Assembly: GCF_008693185.1 (NCBI RefSeq) | Contig: NZ_VXKN01000005.1 | Coordinates: 124,001-188,000, forward strand | Reading direction: 5' to 3' | DNA length: 64,000 nucleotides | DNA from: Acinetobacter qingfengensis | Lineage (GTDB): Bacteria; Pseudomonadota; Gammaproteobacteria; Pseudomonadales; Moraxellaceae | Shown here: positions 19,579 to 27,414 of the stretch, one piece after another | Layout: each line of letters begins with the position of its first letter | Numbering within the stretch: position 1 is the first letter of the stretch | Translations under genes and position numbers: made by a program | The notes under the pieces: generated by a model | The model's database searches: none | Told to the model about the DNA's origin: nothing | Seen by the model: the letters and a program-made list of their open reading frames with translations, nothing else

Positions 19579-19632
19579 TATTTTTCCTTAATGTTTACAA
19601 AGTAAAGTAGCCTTTTAAGGTTTATGTTTGTT

Positions 19633-19665
19633 ATCATTCACGATAGTTTAACTACCGTAAATGAT
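19633..19665. promoter_or_regulatory. Imperfect palindrome ahead of csy1
   Basis: Two 16-bp arms (19633-19648 and 19650-19665) pair at 14 of 16 positions around one central base, 55-87 bp upstream of the csy1 ATG. It could be an operator for the csy promoter or a leader hairpin. The left part on the minus strand (ATTTACGGTAG) also resembles the start of the CRISPR repeat, so a decayed repeat is a third option. Confidence 0.45.
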
Positions 19666-19674
19666 GTGAAATAC

Positions 19675-19763
19675 AAAATGGTTAGACCCTTCTAACCAAA
19701 TGTGTGCCAAACATTATTTCCTCCTTACCCTATTGGGTGATGTGATGATCCTGCCAGATCGGT
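19675..19763 (-). ncRNA. creT: CreT-like toxic small RNA with mini-ORF
   Basis: A perfect AAGGAGG (19720-19726) sits 5 nt before an ATG that opens a 10-codon frame at 19714-19682, encoding MFGTHLVRRV. The two arginines are the tandem rare codons AGA-AGG (19693-19688). The AGA-AGG and stop lie in a hairpin (TGGTTAG/CTAACCA, 19698-19679) followed by TTTTGTATTT, probably the 3' end. Strong ribosome binding plus tandem rare codons in a minimal frame is the recognised design of CreT RNA toxins, which tie up tRNA or initiation components. The 5' end is inferred from the -10 box. It was too short for ordinary gene calling. Confidence 0.75.
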
Positions 19764-19773
19764 AGTTAGACTA
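19746..19773 (+). repeat. Third degenerate I-F repeat, within the creT leader
   Basis: On the plus strand CTGCC/GGTAG forms a 5-bp stem (one G-T pair) with a 5-nt loop and is followed by TTAGA, as in the repeat tail. It may be a relic of the mini-array from which the module arose. It has no adjacent second repeat at spacer distance. Confidence 0.4.
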
Positions 19774-19800
19774 TATTTTAAAATAAACCTAGTCTGTAAC
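19770..19800 (-). promoter_or_regulatory. Predicted creT promoter
   Basis: On the minus strand TATAGT (19775-19770) is a good -10. The -35 is weak; GTTACA (19800-19795) at 19 bp is the best candidate. The whole -35 zone overlaps the CreA target. Confidence 0.55.
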
Positions 19801-19821
19801 TTATATTAATTTTTTAATATT
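19788..19821 (+). promoter_or_regulatory. CreA target site with CC PAM
   Basis: CC at 19788-19789 is directly followed by TAGTCTGTA, identical to the first 9 nt of the CreA pseudo-spacer (19905-19913). Beyond position 9 pairing is mostly lost. CC is the PAM of type I-F, and seed-only pairing would allow binding and repression without cleavage. Confidence 0.8.
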
Positions 19822-19876
19822 TACTCAAAATAAAACATTTTCTTTGGCTTTGCAATACTGCTTTATGTAATAATTC

Positions 19877-19950
19877 TAATATTACCGTATAAGTAATTTA
19901 GAAATAGTCTGTACATATCACTTCTCTCTACCGCATAGGTAGCCTAAAGC
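19877..19950 (+). ncRNA. creA: CreA-like crRNA-resembling antitoxin
   Basis: A mini-CRISPR unit on the plus strand. Degenerate repeat 1 (19877-19904) has a TTAC/GTAA stem, a GTATA loop and ends TTTAGAAA, one change from the array handle CTTAGAAA. The pseudo-spacer starts at 19905. Degenerate repeat 2 (19923-19950) has the stem CTACC/GGTAG around GCATA, the same loop as the array repeat, then CCTAAA. Cutting by Csy4 would give an RNA of about 46 nt (19897-19942) against 60 for a normal crRNA. The spacer seed targets the creT promoter. A promoter could not be placed with confidence. Confidence 0.78.
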
Positions 19951-19956
19951 TAAGGA

Positions 19957-19978
19957 TATAAGGGGTCATTCCCTTATA
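19957..19978. other. Hairpin over the cas2-3 stop codon
   Basis: A perfect 8-bp stem TATAAGGG/CCCTTATA with a 6-nt loop spans the TGA of cas2-3 at 19966-19968. Neither side has a T-run, so it may protect RNA ends or pause transcription rather than terminate. Confidence 0.45.
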
Positions 19979-22900
19979 AATCCTAGCCAGTCATGGTATA
20001 ACCATTTCTTTTGATCTTTGAGTTTAGGTAAATTTAAACTTAAATAGCGAGAACAGCTTTCAACCCAACTACGTTCTGATAAAGTTGTATCCAAATATTT
20101 CTGCAAAGCCATTTCAGGTTTTTGATTTATCCAACAATGAATTTGTGGATTTTTAGTGAGTTCAATTCGTTTGACTTGACTTTCAACCAACAACCAATTT
20201 CCTGTTTTTTCATTGTATTGATACAGTTTTAAGGGCTGTTCTTGGTCTTCTGACCGTAATGCAGTAAAACTTTCAGCTTGTGATTGTCTAAAACGGCTTA
20301 GCGTTTGCAAAATTCCTGTGTAGTGAATTTTACTATCCCAAAATCGATAAGCAGGGAATTTGATTGGTGATGTACCACTTGGATGTATTTCAGGATAAAT
20401 ACCATGACCTAATAAAATATGGTGCATCCGATCATGTTCCAAATCAGCTAAACGAGGATAGCCATTTTTTTCATAGAATTGCTTTGGATAAATTGTTGGA
20501 GATGGTTGTACTAATCGAGGAATGGAATCGAGTTGTTTAAAATGTTTGAGATCCATTAGACCTGCATTTTTAGTATCATCTTTACCTCGTAAAAAATGCC
20601 GATTTATATGAAATTTAAAATTTTCTGCTTCAAAACCAGGGCGAGAAAAGCAGGTCTGTTGAGAATATTTAAAATGACGGATATTGGTTTCCATAATAAA
20701 TACATTCGGTTGCTGATATGCATCAAGGCGGTGTCGTCGTACCCGACCCGAGGCTTGAATAATCGAACGCATAGATGAGGGTTCAATCATCATCCAGTCA
20801 TAGTCGTGGTCTCGACCAACTTCACAAACAGGGGAAGCGAGAATTAAAATAATGTGATTTTGTTCGGGATATTTCTGCAACCAATTTTGCACTAAATGAT
20901 GGTCATGGGGGTGTTTTCCATGATTACGATCTAAGATTTCATCTAGATATTTTTCAATATTTGTTCGTATTAAGAGTGGAAACCGGGAGTGATAAACACA
21001 TAAATGAATTCGAGTATTGGCATCAATCTTTTGCTTTAATAAGTGTTGAGCAATTTCCGCCATTGGATCAATATTGGCAAAACGTACCAATCCTACAGTA
21101 TATTGTTTATGCGTTTTTGGGTCAGTAATCGCATTAAGTTGATGAGCTTTTTGGCTTGTCGCTAAAATATGTTGAGTAAAAATATCTTTCCATGTGTCAG
21201 GAAAATTAATTTGTCTAGGTAATCCTACCCATTCTAAAGTACGTCTTTGTGTAGATTCAGCATGTTCATTTAAGTAAGTTGCTCGTTTTTTGGTAAATTG
21301 CCGATGTGCTTTTTCAAATACAGGATTTACTTGCGAATTTATAGCTGTACTATCATATGGAATCACATGATGACAAATACTTTTTTCATTTTCATCAAAC
21401 CATGCGGCAATAATGGGTTGATTGGCTTGTGTGCGATGCAAATTATAAAATTTTCGTCCAGAACTATAGGCAAGATATAAACCGTTAATTTCAGCAGGTG
21501 TTAAAGTTGCCGATGAGAGTAATACTCGACTACCTAATAAACCAGCCCAGTAAACTAATCGGCTAAGAGCATAATAATCATCAGGTGAAAAATCATCAGG
21601 CTCATCAAAAACCAAATCTGATGACATTAATCGCAACATTGGGGCGATTTGTCGTCCGCCTCGTGTACTTTCAGTAGCAGGAATTAAATGGTCAATCGTG
21701 CAGCATAAAATTGGACTTATCAGCATTTTTCTAACTTGATGATTACCTTTTAACCATTTAGTAAGTAAATGGTCATTATTTAAAATGCCCTCAAAATCTA
21801 ATTCAAAGTCTGCAAAGTCGATTTCAAGGTCAGGTTCAAATAAACCTGATAAAGATTCAGAACCCATATTTTTAGCCAATTCAAGGTTTTTCGTTGGGTC
21901 AATGATTTGACTATCATCATTTAATAATTGTTCTGAGTTTGCTTGGCTATAAGTTTCAAATAATTCTTTAACCGCACCACCACCCACCATAATGGCTAAA
22001 TCAGTTTCATCTAAATTTAATCTTTGCCGTAATGCCTTACCTGTTTGTAAGGTCAGCGTCCGTAAACCTAACGCAATATTAAAACGAGTACCTTTTTCTG
22101 GGTCAGCTAAACCATACATGATTCGAGTATTGGCTAAGGTTTTCCCCCGTCCTGTGGAAGCCAGATTCACCCCAAAAAATCCATGATTTGGATAGTTTTT
22201 TTGGATTAAACAAGCTTCCTGATAGGATTTATCTTGCCATTTATAATAAGGGTGATTGGTTTTGCCTTCTAAGGCTCTTTGTTGTGGTAAACGATTAAAT
22301 AATTCATCTAGGCGAGTTAAAGCCCCCATGAGTTGCCGTACTGATTGACTTACCCCAACTAAGTGGTCATCTAAAGGTTGTTTTAAGTCACCAAATTTAT
22401 CGGTATTGGCATAGCATGGATATGTTGCATCATGATATTTAGTAGTTGGGTCAGCACTTGAATAGTAATGGTCGGACAACATTAAAACTAAACGGGAAAC
22501 GTGGCTAAGATAAGGGTCTGCTAAACTTTTATGCTGATAAGCAGGTAATAGTTGCATAAGTTTTGCTGCACAATTATTAATTTCCTTGCACCAAGTTTTA
22601 CTATTAAAAGGTAGATGTTCAGCTTTAATATTCCAACATTGTTTGATCTCTTTATCTTGATTCTTATCGTCTGCATCATATTGACGTGGATAACACCATT
22701 TAAAATTTAAATCCTCTAAGACAGATTCAAATTTTATTGCAGAATATTCACGATTCTTTATAGTCTCTATAGAGATGGGTAGTCGATGATGAGAAACAAT
22801 TAACCATGCCACTAGTTGAGCAATGTCTGGAAGTTTATAAAAAGGTGATGAATGTTGTTCTTGACGAGGGTTATCTTTCACCATGTTTTCTAACCAAGAA

Positions 22901-23463
22901 TAATCCTTATCTTGTGGTGAAATTGTGATAAGTTTTTTAATCCATAAGTTATCGGTATTACCGCATGATTTTACAAATGCTTCAAATAATCGTAAAGAAA
23001 CCCATTCATGTCGAAATGGATCAGCAATTGGTTTTTTATTGCGTTTGGCATTGCCAATTTTTTTAGCAAAGAAAGGATTAATTTTGCCAAAATCATGAAA
23101 TAAAGCGGCTATACGGCTTAGGGCTGCAATGAGAGGGGCAGTCTGCCAGTTTGTATCGCTATAAGCTAATTTAATGGGTTTAGTTATCCGATTTACAGGC
23201 ACAATCCCTTCAGTATTAAACTTATTCCGATTTCCCACGATCCACATGAGTTCGCTGCGACGACGACTACGTATCCAGTGACAAGAAACGGCGGTATTCT
23301 TAGTGACTGTTTTTCTTAATAATCGTTTAACTGCCAACAAACCATCTTCAGTGATCACCGTTTGCCATGTATTATCGCCAATTCGATCTGCAAAAGCATC
23401 TAACACTCGGCGAGTACGGGACAGGGCTTTCTTTTCGCATTGGGAGATGAATGTCACGATCAT
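19966..23463 (-). CDS. cas3f: Cas2-3 fusion helicase-nuclease (Cas3f)
   Basis: The type I-F effector that degrades target DNA and, with Cas1, inserts spacers. Length is 1165 residues. Order of parts: Cas2 domain (about 1-95), HD nuclease with LFHDFGKINPFF (HD at 123-124), helicase with Walker A STGRGKT (about 437) and the DExx-type box DEPDD (about 620), then a motif VI-like region with QASGRVRRHR and the C-terminal domain. All these motifs are intact, so interference should work. The start overlaps the cas1 stop by 4 bp (ATGA). Confidence 0.95.
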   Translation of the reverse strand: MIVTFISQCEKKALSRTRRVLDAFADRIGDNTWQTVITEDGLLAVKRLLRKTVTKNTAVSCHWIRSRRRSELMWIVGNRNKFNTEGIVPVNRITKPIKLAYSDTNWQTAPLIAALSRIAALFHDFGKINPFFAKKIGNAKRNKKPIADPFRHEWVSLRLFEAFVKSCGNTDNLWIKKLITISPQDKDYSWLENMVKDNPRQEQHSSPFYKLPDIAQLVAWLIVSHHRLPISIETIKNREYSAIKFESVLEDLNFKWCYPRQYDADDKNQDKEIKQCWNIKAEHLPFNSKTWCKEINNCAAKLMQLLPAYQHKSLADPYLSHVSRLVLMLSDHYYSSADPTTKYHDATYPCYANTDKFGDLKQPLDDHLVGVSQSVRQLMGALTRLDELFNRLPQQRALEGKTNHPYYKWQDKSYQEACLIQKNYPNHGFFGVNLASTGRGKTLANTRIMYGLADPEKGTRFNIALGLRTLTLQTGKALRQRLNLDETDLAIMVGGGAVKELFETYSQANSEQLLNDDSQIIDPTKNLELAKNMGSESLSGLFEPDLEIDFADFELDFEGILNNDHLLTKWLKGNHQVRKMLISPILCCTIDHLIPATESTRGGRQIAPMLRLMSSDLVFDEPDDFSPDDYYALSRLVYWAGLLGSRVLLSSATLTPAEINGLYLAYSSGRKFYNLHRTQANQPIIAAWFDENEKSICHHVIPYDSTAINSQVNPVFEKAHRQFTKKRATYLNEHAESTQRRTLEWVGLPRQINFPDTWKDIFTQHILATSQKAHQLNAITDPKTHKQYTVGLVRFANIDPMAEIAQHLLKQKIDANTRIHLCVYHSRFPLLIRTNIEKYLDEILDRNHGKHPHDHHLVQNWLQKYPEQNHIILILASPVCEVGRDHDYDWMMIEPSSMRSIIQASGRVRRHRLDAYQQPNVFIMETNIRHFKYSQQTCFSRPGFEAENFKFHINRHFLRGKDDTKNAGLMDLKHFKQLDSIPRLVQPSPTIYPKQFYEKNGYPRLADLEHDRMHHILLGHGIYPEIHPSGTSPIKFPAYRFWDSKIHYTGILQTLSRFRQSQAESFTALRSEDQEQPLKLYQYNEKTGNWLLVESQVKRIELTKNPQIHCWINQKPEMALQKYLDTTLSERSWVESCSRYLSLNLPKLKDQKKWLYHDWLGFIRE

Positions 23464-24425
23464 AATTCATTTTCCCCTGTCACAATGGTTTTACAAGCTT
23501 GCAATTTCACCTGATCAAACATCCAATCCAAACATTTATGTTCGGTAAATTTTTGCAATATTTGTCTTCTAAAGTCTTGCTCGGACATGCCTTCTTTGGC
23601 ACAGATAAAAGCGTAGGGGAGAACCACTGCATCTTTCACCAGATCAGCAACATCAAAGACCAATGCACCACGCCGGGTTTTACCATGCATTACAGCAAAA
23701 CCATGTGGAATGCCCAAAACCCATAATGTTGTGGCAGCAAGGCCGTATGCGAGATAATTGCCATGATTGAGAAAGTCATTGGCTAAATCGCCTTGTTCGG
23801 GATTACGTTCAAATCCAAGTTTGCAACGGGTGGCAGCAATTTTATAAAGTTGTTTGGTCATCGCTGCTTCGGCAAGCAGTAAATCACCAACTTTGCTTTG
23901 CAAGGGCATTTTCTTTTCAAAACCATTTAAAGCCTGTTGAATATCAGCATCATCGAGATAGAAGCCTTCAGCCTGTAAATCACGATCTTTCGTCCAGACT
24001 TTACGGATAAATTCGATACGTGCATGCTGAAAATTTTTAGCGACTTCTAAGCGTTTATTTTCATCAAACCAAAACGATAGCCAGCCCTGTACATATTCGG
24101 TAGGGCGGTATTCACTTTGCGGGGTGAGCCATTCAACCTCTGCACCATTGAATAATGGTGTACCACCGCCACCACAAAATCCGACTAAAACACCGGCACT
24201 GCATAGCATACGCATGGCAGCCTGTGTAATTGAGGTACCCGTTCCGAGCAAAATCACAGTGGTATTTGCAATGGGAATATTCCAGTATTGGTTTTCATTT
24301 TTTGCTTCGGTCAAATAAAGTACCCGACCATCTTTTTGCATCACTCGACAATGTTCGAGATAATACAGATTGGCGCGTTTGGAATGTAAAATTGCTTTTA
24401 AATCTGATGGGTTAAGTTGTTCCAT
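23460..24425 (-). CDS. cas1: Cas1 integrase, type I-F
   Basis: Catalytic part of the spacer-acquisition integrase. Length is 321 residues, typical for Cas1f. The metal-binding glutamate lies in LLAEAAMTKQL and the histidine and aspartate in GFAVMHGKTRRGALVFDVAD. Start LKAILHSKRANLYYLEH is characteristic of I-F. It is first in the cas1-cas2-3 unit and overlaps cas2-3 by 4 bp. Together with Cas2-3 and the intact leader it suggests the array can still grow. Confidence 0.95.
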   Translation of the reverse strand: MEQLNPSDLKAILHSKRANLYYLEHCRVMQKDGRVLYLTEAKNENQYWNIPIANTTVILLGTGTSITQAAMRMLCSAGVLVGFCGGGGTPLFNGAEVEWLTPQSEYRPTEYVQGWLSFWFDENKRLEVAKNFQHARIEFIRKVWTKDRDLQAEGFYLDDADIQQALNGFEKKMPLQSKVGDLLLAEAAMTKQLYKIAATRCKLGFERNPEQGDLANDFLNHGNYLAYGLAATTLWVLGIPHGFAVMHGKTRRGALVFDVADLVKDAVVLPYAFICAKEGMSEQDFRRQILQKFTEHKCLDWMFDQVKLQACKTIVTGENEL

Positions 24426-24470
24426 TTTTTATATTCACCCTGATGTTATGTATTTTATGATATTAATTTT

Positions 24471-24500
24471 TGTATAAAATAAAAACAATATATTTGTCTA
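24471..24500 (-). promoter_or_regulatory. Predicted cas1 promoter
   Basis: On the minus strand TAGACA (24500-24495) and TATACA (24476-24471) are spaced by 18 bp, about 45 bp ahead of the cas1 ATG. Surrounding DNA is very AT-rich. Confidence 0.5.
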
Positions 24501-24527
24501 TTTATCACGACGTAATATGTCGCACAT

Positions 24528-24556
24528 AAATCTGATACAAGTATAATTCAGATTTT
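24528..24556. other. Inverted repeat in the cas1 upstream gap
   Basis: AAATCTGA and TCAGATTT are separated by about 12 bp, immediately before a TTGACA box for the next gene. It could be an operator; nothing else in this 171-bp gap was recognised. Confidence 0.35.
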
Positions 24557-24596
24557 GACACAAATTGCACAATGTATAATAAAAAAATGATATTCA

Positions 24597-25058
24597 ATGA
24601 AATTAAGCAATTTCAATAGGTCAAATCAGTTGGTGAAAAATTCAGTTCTTTTATTGTCAGTTGCTCTTGTTATGCCAATTTCATTATATGCACAAACAGA
24701 TACTCAAACCAATCAAGGTTTGCCTGATAATCCCGGATTGTTGCGTGTTCTGGTATATAAAACAGGGCAAACCATCAGTCGGACAGGCAATGCAATTCAG
24801 CGTACTGCAGATCGAACAGGCCAATCCATTCAGGTTGCAGGAGAAAGTGCTGGACAGCATATTGATCAAGGCGCAACACGTGTTACCACATTTACCAGAG
24901 AAAAATTGCAGCAGGGAAAGGAGATGGTTACGGGTTCATCTGATGGACAAAACCCGGTACCTATCCAACAAGGGAATTTAAGTAAGCCTGAAAATCCTAG
25001 CTATACACAAATGAATGGTACGGCAACTACAGCACCGCAAATCATTAATCCAAATTAA
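24597..25058 (+). CDS. Small exported protein of unknown function
   Basis: Protein of 153 residues with a hydrophobic N-terminal segment ending SLYAQ, so probably exported. The middle is a helical stretch with repeated QxxGxxxxRTxxRT-like spacing, and the end is rich in Pro, Asn and Thr. I do not recognise the family. TTGACA at 24555-24560 followed by TAATAA after 16 bp would place the RNA start only a few bases ahead of this ATG, so the message may be nearly leaderless. Alternatively the GTG at KNSVLLLS is the start. A terminator shared with infA follows. Confidence 0.6.
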   Translation: MKLSNFNRSNQLVKNSVLLLSVALVMPISLYAQTDTQTNQGLPDNPGLLRVLVYKTGQTISRTGNAIQRTADRTGQSIQVAGESAGQHIDQGATRVTTFTREKLQQGKEMVTGSSDGQNPVPIQQGNLSKPENPSYTQMNGTATTAPQIINPN

Positions 25059-25069
25059 TCTTGTATAAA

Positions 25070-25097
25070 TAAAAAAGCTGCATGGTGTGATGCAGCT
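25070..25097 (-). terminator. Intrinsic terminator of infA
   Basis: Minus-strand stem AGCTGCAT/ATGCAGCT (8 bp, 6-nt loop) followed by TTTTTTATTT, 22 bp past the infA stop. Confidence 0.85.
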
Positions 25098-25118
25098 CAT
25101 TTACATTTCTGATGAAAC

Positions 25119-25340
25119 TTAACGTGCGCGATAGGTGATACGGCCTTTGGTTAAGTCATATGGCGTCATTTCGACTTTTACACTGTCACCTGTCAAAATA
25201 CGAATATAGTGTTTACGCATTTTCCCAGAAATATGAGCAATCACTTCGTGACCGTTTTCTAGACGCACACGAAACATGGTATTTGGAAGCGTTTCGGTGA
25301 CAACGCCTTCAAACTCGATGAGCTCTTCTTTATTGGCCAT
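25119..25340 (-). CDS. infA: Translation initiation factor IF-1
   Basis: Binds the ribosomal A site of the 30S subunit during initiation. The 73 residues form one S1/OB fold: [20 protein letters not shown] at the start, then [26 protein letters not shown] and [12 protein letters not shown] at the end. Length and sequence are those of IF-1 with no doubt. It is transcribed alone, divergent from an AraC regulator, and has a clean terminator. Confidence 0.98.
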   Translation of the reverse strand: MANKEELIEFEGVVTETLPNTMFRVRLENGHEVIAHISGKMRKHYIRILTGDSVKVEMTPYDLTKGRITYRAR

Positions 25341-25568
25341 AGCCTACCTGATGAGTTGAAAAATTAGAGGCGCAAATTATAGCCAATCATGTCGGTTTAT
25401 TCAAGTTTAGTGTCTAGGATCAAATGCTCGAATGATTGAAAAGATTGCAAAAACAGCACAAAAAATCAGCCGCTATTAGACCAGTGACATTGTCAGTTTG
25501 GTCAATAAAAAGTAATCTGGACAAGTCTGAACCTGACAAAATTATTGAAGAATTAAGGATAATATATC

Positions 25569-26582
25569 GTGCCACAATTAACAGATGCATCAGTCGTTTT
25601 GCGCTTGGGGTATCAAGCAATGCGCCGTGCAGGATTACCTACAGAAGAGATCCTGCATAAGGTTGGGGTTGCGCATAATCAGATTGAAGGTACGACCAGA
25701 ACGCCGTTAAGTGCCCAGCATACCTTTTGGAATGTTTTAGAACAAGTGACACAGGATCCTGATATTGGCTTACATTTAGGCGAATATTTGCCACTATATC
25801 GTGGTCAGGTACTGGAGCATCTATTTATTAGCAGTGGTAACTTTGGTGCTGGTTTACAGCGTGCATTAGCATATCAGCGATTAATTAGTGATGCTTTACG
25901 CGCTGAATTAGTGATTAATGAAGCGCATTGTTATGTTGGTAATGGGCGGCAAAATATTACCGATCAAATGGTCAATCGTCATTTTACCGAATGTTTTATG
26001 TCAGGGATTTTACGCTTTTTTAAATTTGTAACAGAAGGGCGTTTTGAACCTACATTCATTGATTTTAATTTTTCTGAAGGGGCAAGTGCAGATGAATATT
26101 TACGCATTTATGGCTGTCCTGTCAGTCTAGGACAAAAAGAAACCCGAATTTATTTTGATCATGCGATTCTGGATTATCCATTATGGCAAGCAGAACCTGA
26201 TCTTCTTCAGCTCAATGAACAGCTTGCATTGGAAAAACTGCAGGAATTAGCACGTTATGATCTGGTAGCAGAAGTGCGCCGAGCAATTGGTTCAACGTTG
26301 GAAAGTGGCGAAACAACACTGGAAACTGTTGCTCAACAATTAAAAATTACCCCAAGACGATTACGTACATTATTAAGTGATGCCAATACCAGTTTTCAGC
26401 AAATTTTATCAGATTACCGTTGTCGGTTAGCCAAGAAATTATTGGCGAATACCAATGAAAATATTGAAAAAATTGTTTATCTCACCGGGTTTTCTGAACC
26501 TAGTACTTTTTATAGAGCCTTTAAACGCTGGACCAATGAAACCCCTGTTGAATATCGCAAACGTAAGCAACAGGCGGTTTAA
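25569..26582 (+). CDS. AraC-family regulator, OruR/ArgR-like layout
   Basis: Transcription factor of 337 residues starting at a GTG with AAGGA upstream. The N-terminal half is the arabinose-type binding domain seen in many Moraxellaceae regulators (LRLGYQAMRRAGLPTEEIL), and the last 100 residues hold the two AraC helix-turn-helix units, ending in GFSEPSTFYRAFKRWTNETP. The effector cannot be told from the sequence; the nearest genes (infA, truA) are housekeeping and give no clue to the target. Confidence 0.8.
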   Translation: MPQLTDASVVLRLGYQAMRRAGLPTEEILHKVGVAHNQIEGTTRTPLSAQHTFWNVLEQVTQDPDIGLHLGEYLPLYRGQVLEHLFISSGNFGAGLQRALAYQRLISDALRAELVINEAHCYVGNGRQNITDQMVNRHFTECFMSGILRFFKFVTEGRFEPTFIDFNFSEGASADEYLRIYGCPVSLGQKETRIYFDHAILDYPLWQAEPDLLQLNEQLALEKLQELARYDLVAEVRRAIGSTLESGETTLETVAQQLKITPRRLRTLLSDANTSFQQILSDYRCRLAKKLLANTNENIEKIVYLTGFSEPSTFYRAFKRWTNETPVEYRKRKQQAV

Positions 26583-26607
26583 CCCATGATTTGATCCAAC
26601 CATTGTT

Positions 26608-27405
26608 TTAGTCAGGTAAATTTAACCATAAAGGGCCAAGAGCAGTTTTAGGAAGCTGAAATTGTTCTGGATAATATGCATTAACAAAATATAAGCCATG
26701 AGGCGGTGCTGTAACTCCGGCAGCTCGCCGATCTTGTGCGGCAAACATTTCGTCAATATGGTCAATGTCATATTGTTCCTGACCGATTTCCAATAAACAG
26801 CCCATAATATTTCTAACCATGTGATGTAGAAAACCGTCAGCTTGAATGTCGAGTACCAAATAAGCACCATGTTGGAATAGATGACAGTGTTTCACATGGC
26901 GTACGGGCTGATTTGACTGGCAAGCCGCTGCCCGAAAAGTTTCAAAGTTATGTGTGCCCTCAAATTTTTTGGCTGCTTCAATCATTCTCTGGACATTAAG
27001 TGGATAATAGGCATGAGTGACTTGTCCAAATAACAGTGCCGGACGATAAGGTGCATTATAGACTACATAGCGATAACGCCTTGCACAGGCTTTAAAGCGT
27101 GCGTGGAAATCCAAATCCATTGGCTGAATCCATTGTAGCGCAATATCTTTGGGTAATATGGAATTTGCCCCCATCATCCAGCCTCGTTCGGGACGAATGG
27201 CATGCGTATCAAAATGCGCAATCATATTGGTCGCGTGTACACCAGCATCAGTACGACCTGCACCATGAACAATAATAGTTTCATCGGCAATTTTACTGAG
27301 GACTTTTTCCAATGTTTCCTGAATACTTCTCACACCGGGTTGCTGTGTTTGCCAGCCTTTAAAACGTGTACCACAAAATTCTATACCAAGTGCATAACGT
27401 TGCAT
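26608..27405 (-). CDS. truA: tRNA pseudouridine synthase A
   Basis: Converts uridines 38-40 of the tRNA anticodon arm to pseudouridine. The catalytic aspartate is in GAGRTDAGVHA and the family segments ARFKACARRYRYVVYN and FLHHMVRNIMG are intact. Length is 265 residues. The ATG at 27405 has TAGGA at good spacing; a GTG two codons earlier lacks it. It lies 9 bp behind the asparaginase gene, whose stop overlaps the ribosome site. The order asd, fimV, truA is conserved with Pseudomonas. Confidence 0.95.
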   Translation of the reverse strand: MQRYALGIEFCGTRFKGWQTQQPGVRSIQETLEKVLSKIADETIIVHGAGRTDAGVHATNMIAHFDTHAIRPERGWMMGANSILPKDIALQWIQPMDLDFHARFKACARRYRYVVYNAPYRPALLFGQVTHAYYPLNVQRMIEAAKKFEGTHNFETFRAAACQSNQPVRHVKHCHLFQHGAYLVLDIQADGFLHHMVRNIMGCLLEIGQEQYDIDHIDEMFAAQDRRAAGVTAPPHGLYFVNAYYPEQFQLPKTALGPLWLNLPD

Positions 27406-27414
27406 AAACACGTC

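Noticed and set aside
19682..19714. The 10-codon frame as an ordinary leader peptide controlling csy1
   Set aside because: It is more than 100 bp from csy1 with its own hairpin and T-rich end, and the CreA seed match at its promoter is too specific. Leader-type attenuation remains a fallback reading.
15492..24425. A Tn7-like transposon carrying a type I-F system
   Set aside because: Cas1 and a full Cas2-3 with HD and helicase motifs are present, csy1 and csy2 are separate, and no tnsABC or tniQ gene is nearby. This is a regular I-F immune locus.
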